Positions 61,338 through 64,000 of a DNA stretch of 64,000 nt are shown piece by piece. A program made the position numbers and the translations under genes. This stretch comes from Chelatococcus asaccharovorans (lineage in GTDB: Bacteria > Pseudomonadota > Alphaproteobacteria > Rhizobiales > Beijerinckiaceae): NCBI RefSeq assembly GCF_003201475.1, contig NZ_QJJK01000016.1, positions 45,657 through 109,656 on the forward strand, read 5' to 3'. Under the pieces are notes generated by a model, which made no database searches, was not told the origin of the DNA, and worked only from the letters and a program-made list of their open reading frames with translations. Position 1 is the first letter of the stretch. The number at the start of each line of letters is the position of its first letter.

Positions 61338-62285
61338 ATGAACAAGGTCAAAACGTTCAAGGCTGCTCTCGCGGGTGGCCCGGTGGACTATGTGCCGTCA
61401 GGGTTCTGGCTGCATTTCCATGAGGATGACTGGTTCGGTGATGCGGCGGTCCGCGCGCATCTAGACTTCTATCGCGAGGTCGATCCCGACGTCCTGAAGG
61501 TAATGAATGAATATCGTTACCAGATGGACACGCCGATTTCCCGGCCGGAGGACTGGGCGACATGGAGGCCGCTAAAGACGAAAGGCGGTTACTATCAGGG
61601 GCAGCTCGACATCATCAAGGCATTGGCGGACAAGTTGGGAGGAGAGGTGCCAATCCTCGCGACAATCCACGGCGTCTACATCTGTGCTTTCCACGGTGGT
61701 CGCCGTCCCGAGGCCACCTTCGATATGCCGCATCTTCTCACCCGGCATCTGAAAGAATGTCCGGAAGCGGTGATGCCGGCCTTCCGCGCCGTCACCGATG
61801 CGTTGATCGAATTGTCGTTGTCCTGCCTGGAAGCCGGCGCTTCGGGTATTTACTATAGCTCGATCGGCGGGGAGTCCGATCGTTTCGACGAAGAGACCTT
61901 CACTCGCTATCTCAAGCCGTTCGAGACCGAGATCCTGGATGAGATCTCGCGCCATACCGACGAGGTGGTGCTACATGTCTGCAAACCGCAGCCGCGCCTT
62001 GGCCCATATGCGAACTACCGCGCTGCCGCGGTCAACTGGGCAGTACACGAAAGCGAAGTGCCGCTAGACGCGGGAGCGAAGCTGTTCGGAAAAACCGTCC
62101 TCGGTGGCCTCGATGACCGGAGCGGCGTTCTTGTCGACGGTACGGAGGAACAGATCCAAATCGCGGTGCGCGACATCATAGAGCGTTTCGGCCGACAGAG
62201 GTTGATTCTCGGTGCAGACTGCACTCTGCCGACAACGATCTCGACGGCGCGGATCCGTACCGCGGTGGATGCGGCGCGGATGTAA
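61338..62285 (+). CDS. uroporphyrinogen decarboxylase family protein (not HemE)
   Basis: A 315-residue TIM-barrel protein of the URO-D/methyltransferase superfamily. Readable family features are VPSGFWLHFHEDDW near the start, the central LSCLEAGASGIYYSSIGGES, and the C-terminal RQRLILGADCTLPTTIS. It is shorter than HemE and lacks the FAGAPFTLAxY-type substrate signature, so it is unlikely to serve haem synthesis. Relatives include cobamide or tetrahydrofolate methyltransferases. In this cluster it may demethylate or lyse a catabolic substrate; this is inference. Confidence 0.78.
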   Translation: MNKVKTFKAALAGGPVDYVPSGFWLHFHEDDWFGDAAVRAHLDFYREVDPDVLKVMNEYRYQMDTPISRPEDWATWRPLKTKGGYYQGQLDIIKALADKLGGEVPILATIHGVYICAFHGGRRPEATFDMPHLLTRHLKECPEAVMPAFRAVTDALIELSLSCLEAGASGIYYSSIGGESDRFDEETFTRYLKPFETEILDEISRHTDEVVLHVCKPQPRLGPYANYRAAAVNWAVHESEVPLDAGAKLFGKTVLGGLDDRSGVLVDGTEEQIQIAVRDIIERFGRQRLILGADCTLPTTISTARIRTAVDAARM

Positions 62286-62298
62286 TGGAACACATGCG

Positions 62299-62955
62299 AT
62301 GGCACTGATACCTCTCGGCCTTGATGGACTTGGGCCACGCCCGCCGCTAGACGCGGCCATCCTCGATGGGCCGGGTCCCGAGATCCGGGGCCAGACATAT
62401 CTCACCGCGCCACCGCTTGGCGTTTCGATAGTCGCCTGGGGCGCTACGCCCTATGCGATCCATCCCAAGACGCGGCCCGATTACGAATTCTCGATCCTCC
62501 TGGAAGGCCAGTTCGATCTGTCGAACCCAATGACAGGAAAAGTCAGGGTCCATGCAGGCGATCTTTTTGTGCTACCGCCAACTTTTTCCTATCGTTGGGC
62601 GCAGACCGAGTCGACGCTCAAATTCGCGCTCAGCTATCGGCCGGAATCCCCGGTTGAGCCGATGCAGGACTTTACTCTCATACGGCGCGCAGAACTGTCC
62701 GAGCGAACCGGCGGCGAGGAAGAATTGTTCCGAAGCCACGACAGGCGACTGACAGTCACCTGCCTTCGGCTCCCGGCAGGCTCGAGTTTTGTACAAGAGC
62801 CAGGCGCAATCGGACTGGGAACCGTTCTGTCTGGCAGCTGCCTCGCCGAAGAACATCGGCTAGAGGCGGGGTGCAGCTTTGCCCTTGATCCGTCGACCCG
62901 CGGCCTGCTGCAGTCCAAGACTGACACGATCTTGGTGATCTGCCAGGTCCGGTGA
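62299..62955 (+). CDS. cupin domain protein
   Basis: A 218-residue protein with one recognisable cupin barrel: PDYEFSILLEGQFDLSNPMT, GKVRVHAGDLFVLPPTFSYR (residues about 55-95). A second, weaker beta-rich half follows. The start MALIPLGLDG was chosen over upstream in-frame codons that overlap the URO-D-like gene. It is 13 bases after that gene and surely cotranscribed. The role could be a metal-dependent isomerase, an oxygenase or a ligand sensor; AraC-type DNA binding is not present. Confidence 0.72.
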   Translation: MALIPLGLDGLGPRPPLDAAILDGPGPEIRGQTYLTAPPLGVSIVAWGATPYAIHPKTRPDYEFSILLEGQFDLSNPMTGKVRVHAGDLFVLPPTFSYRWAQTESTLKFALSYRPESPVEPMQDFTLIRRAELSERTGGEEELFRSHDRRLTVTCLRLPAGSSFVQEPGAIGLGTVLSGSCLAEEHRLEAGCSFALDPSTRGLLQSKTDTILVICQVR

Positions 62956-63319
62956 GGACTAGCCCAAAGCGTGGTGCGAACCTAGGCGGAGAAACGGCGG
63001 CCTGAAGCGCGACGGAATCAGCGTGGCTATTCCGGCACCTCCGCCATCAGATCATAGCGTGATGACTGGCGGCGATCGTGACGCCGGAAGAAGGAGGCGC
63101 AAGAAGATCGGTCTGCACAGCCAACTCAGACCCCCGGAGGCAGTTTGGAGCGCATCATCTCCCTGCGATCGAACTTGCGGCCGTCCACGATGAAAGTGCC
63201 GTCGCCAACGGCGTGCGGCATGCGCTTCTCCTTGCGCGCCTCGGCTCTCATCGGGTCGACCAGATTGGCAGCGGCGAGTCCTAAAAGTCCTCACTCCGAT
63301 ATGGCTCTCCAAGCCCGAA
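62956..63319. other. junction between module 3 and AlpA-like copy C
   Basis: No intact gene. It holds a short - strand coding remnant (63126-63296) and otherwise non-coding DNA. It marks the border between the catabolic genes and the repeated AlpA-like sequence. Confidence 0.4.
63126..63296 (-). pseudogene. C-terminal coding remnant, family unknown
   Basis: A - strand frame reads LLGLAAANLVDPMRAEARKE then KRMPHAVGDGTFIVDGRKFD and ends MMRSKLPPGV before TGA at 63126. The composition is protein-like and it looks like the end of a longer gene cut at the repeat border. The family is not recognised. Like the remnants before copy B, it lies just left of an AlpA-like copy on the opposite strand. 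Confidence 0.3.
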
Positions 63320-64000
63320 ACCACGTTGCAGCCGCTCTCCATGTCAGAGCTTCGCGATCGACTATTGCCCTGTAATCGACTAGGCGCATCGCTCGATACG
63401 GCCAGATGGCGGGAAATGCCGTTCTGGACGGTGGCCGAGGCCGCAGCCTTGTCCCTCGGCAAAGCTCCGCATTTGCTTGACGAGGGATCGCTGACGGCCG
63501 ATGAGGCGCCGCCAACAATCAAGCGCTTCAAGGAGCAGCACGAGCGAATCCGCCGGGCAGTGGCGATCGGTCTCGTTGGTCATGACGACATGGTCGTTCC
63601 GGAGAAGCTGGCCGATTGGCTGGGGGATGCCGCGTTATGGGAGGCTTTGAAGGGGCAATCACGCCCGCAGGACCGTAAAACTGGGGGGCAGGAGGCACCA
63701 CGCCCTGAGAAGGGAAGAAGGCCGACCGCATTTATATCGCCTGCACCAACTCAAGTTGCCCCGGATGAGCAACCGACGGCCGAGAGTACGAACCGACAAA
63801 CAATAACGCAGACGGAGATGCCACGGACTGGCTTGGTCAGGTTGAAGCAGATCCTGGCGCCAGGTGGCCCATTGCCCCTGAGCAAGTCCACCTTCTGGGC
63901 GAAAGTGAAGACGGGCGAGTTTCCCCAGCCGGTGCGTCTGGGAGGAACAACGGCCTGGCGCGCGGAAGAGATTTGGGAGCTCATTAACGAGCGGAACCCG
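63320..64000. repeat. large direct repeat, copy C (continues beyond window)
   Basis: Similarity to copies A and B begins sharply at ACCACGTTGCAGCC (63320) and runs to the right edge. The last ~200 bases are almost identical to copy A. It lacks the first ~75 bases of the part shared by A and B. Confidence 0.8.
63341..64000 (+). CDS. AlpA-like DNA-binding protein, copy C (5'-truncated, runs off window)
   Basis: From an ATG at 63341 there are 220 open codons to the edge. The helical domain (SELRDRLLPCNRLGASLDTA, EMPFWTVAEAAALSLGKAPH), the variable linker and the AlpA-type helix-turn-helix (RLKQILAPGGPLPLSKSTFW, AKVKTGEFPQPVRLGGTTAW) follow copies A and B. The first ~16 residues of the shared part are missing because homology starts only at 63320, so this copy may be non-functional or begin at the internal ATG. 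Confidence 0.7.
   Translation, partial: MSELRDRLLPCNRLGASLDTARWREMPFWTVAEAAALSLGKAPHLLDEGSLTADEAPPTIKRFKEQHERIRRAVAIGLVGHDDMVVPEKLADWLGDAALWEALKGQSRPQDRKTGGQEAPRPEKGRRPTAFISPAPTQVAPDEQPTAESTNRQTITQTEMPRTGLVRLKQILAPGGPLPLSKSTFWAKVKTGEFPQPVRLGGTTAWRAEEIWELINERNP

Noticed and set aside
61338..62285. HemE (true uroporphyrinogen decarboxylase)
   Set aside because: Too short, lacks the substrate-binding signature, and lies in a catabolic operon far from the hem genes.
15081..64000. Second copy of the tRNA-Thr 3' end as a right attachment site
   Set aside because: I did not find one by eye; it may lie beyond the window, so no att site is annotated.
1..64000. CRISPR array or rRNA genes
   Set aside because: No regularly spaced short repeats and no rRNA-like sequence were seen.

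Overview
The window is GC-rich DNA of alphaproteobacterial type, most likely order Hyphomicrobiales. This rests on a tsaD / hemC-hemD-(mitofilin-like)-hemY block, many FadR-type GntR regulators, and solute-binding-protein ABC importers. The genus cannot be fixed from the sequence. There is no rRNA and no CRISPR array.

Bases 1-15080 look like ordinary chromosome. They hold a left-truncated ABC exporter, a GNAT acetyltransferase, a MarR-MFS-HlyD multidrug efflux operon, a FadR regulator, a membrane diguanylate cyclase, an FAH-family hydrolase, tsaD divergent from hemC-hemD, a mitofilin-like protein, hemY and a tRNA-Thr(CGU).

From the 3' end of that tRNA to the right edge the sequence is a mosaic genomic island. 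A frameshifted integrase remnant abuts the tRNA. Next comes a two-gene nuclease/SMC-like ATPase cassette that looks like a Lamassu/ABC-3C-type defence system. Three homologous AlpA-like regulator genes, all on the + strand (about 19.3-20.0, 35.7-36.4 and 63.3-64.0 kb), then delimit blocks of catabolic genes. Between the second copy and the next catabolic block lie a nested insertion (an IS110/IS1111-type element inside an IS481-type transposase gene) and a second integrase remnant.

Catabolic module 1 (20.5-35.0 kb, +) has a LivHMGFK-type importer, three SDR dehydrogenases, a two-domain NIPSNAP protein, a type I extradiol dioxygenase, an FAH-family hydrolase, a GntR regulator, a flavoprotein hydroxylase, a KstD-like flavoprotein dehydrogenase and a YciI-like protein. 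This fits import, hydroxylation and meta-cleavage of a ring compound. The livH gene carries an in-frame stop 30 codons before its expected end.

Module 2 (39.5-50.4 kb) has an asparaginase-like protein with an altered active site, a flavin reductase and a FadR regulator on the - strand. Divergent from these are an NtaA/SnaA-type flavin monooxygenase, a complete Dpp/Opp-type importer and an M20 amidohydrolase. Module 3 (50.7-63.0 kb) is a nine-gene - strand operon (two 2-hydroxyacid dehydrogenases, RidA-like protein, Dpp/Opp-type importer, SDR, IolB-like isomerase). It diverges from a FadR regulator, a uroporphyrinogen-decarboxylase-like protein and a cupin. The FadR regulators of modules 2 and 3 are clear paralogues.

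The observations most worth following are the IS1111-type element whose non-coding end matches both flanks of its own insertion site, the repeated AlpA-like genes bounding catabolic modules, the two-gene defence-like cassette, and the undescribed module 3 pathway.
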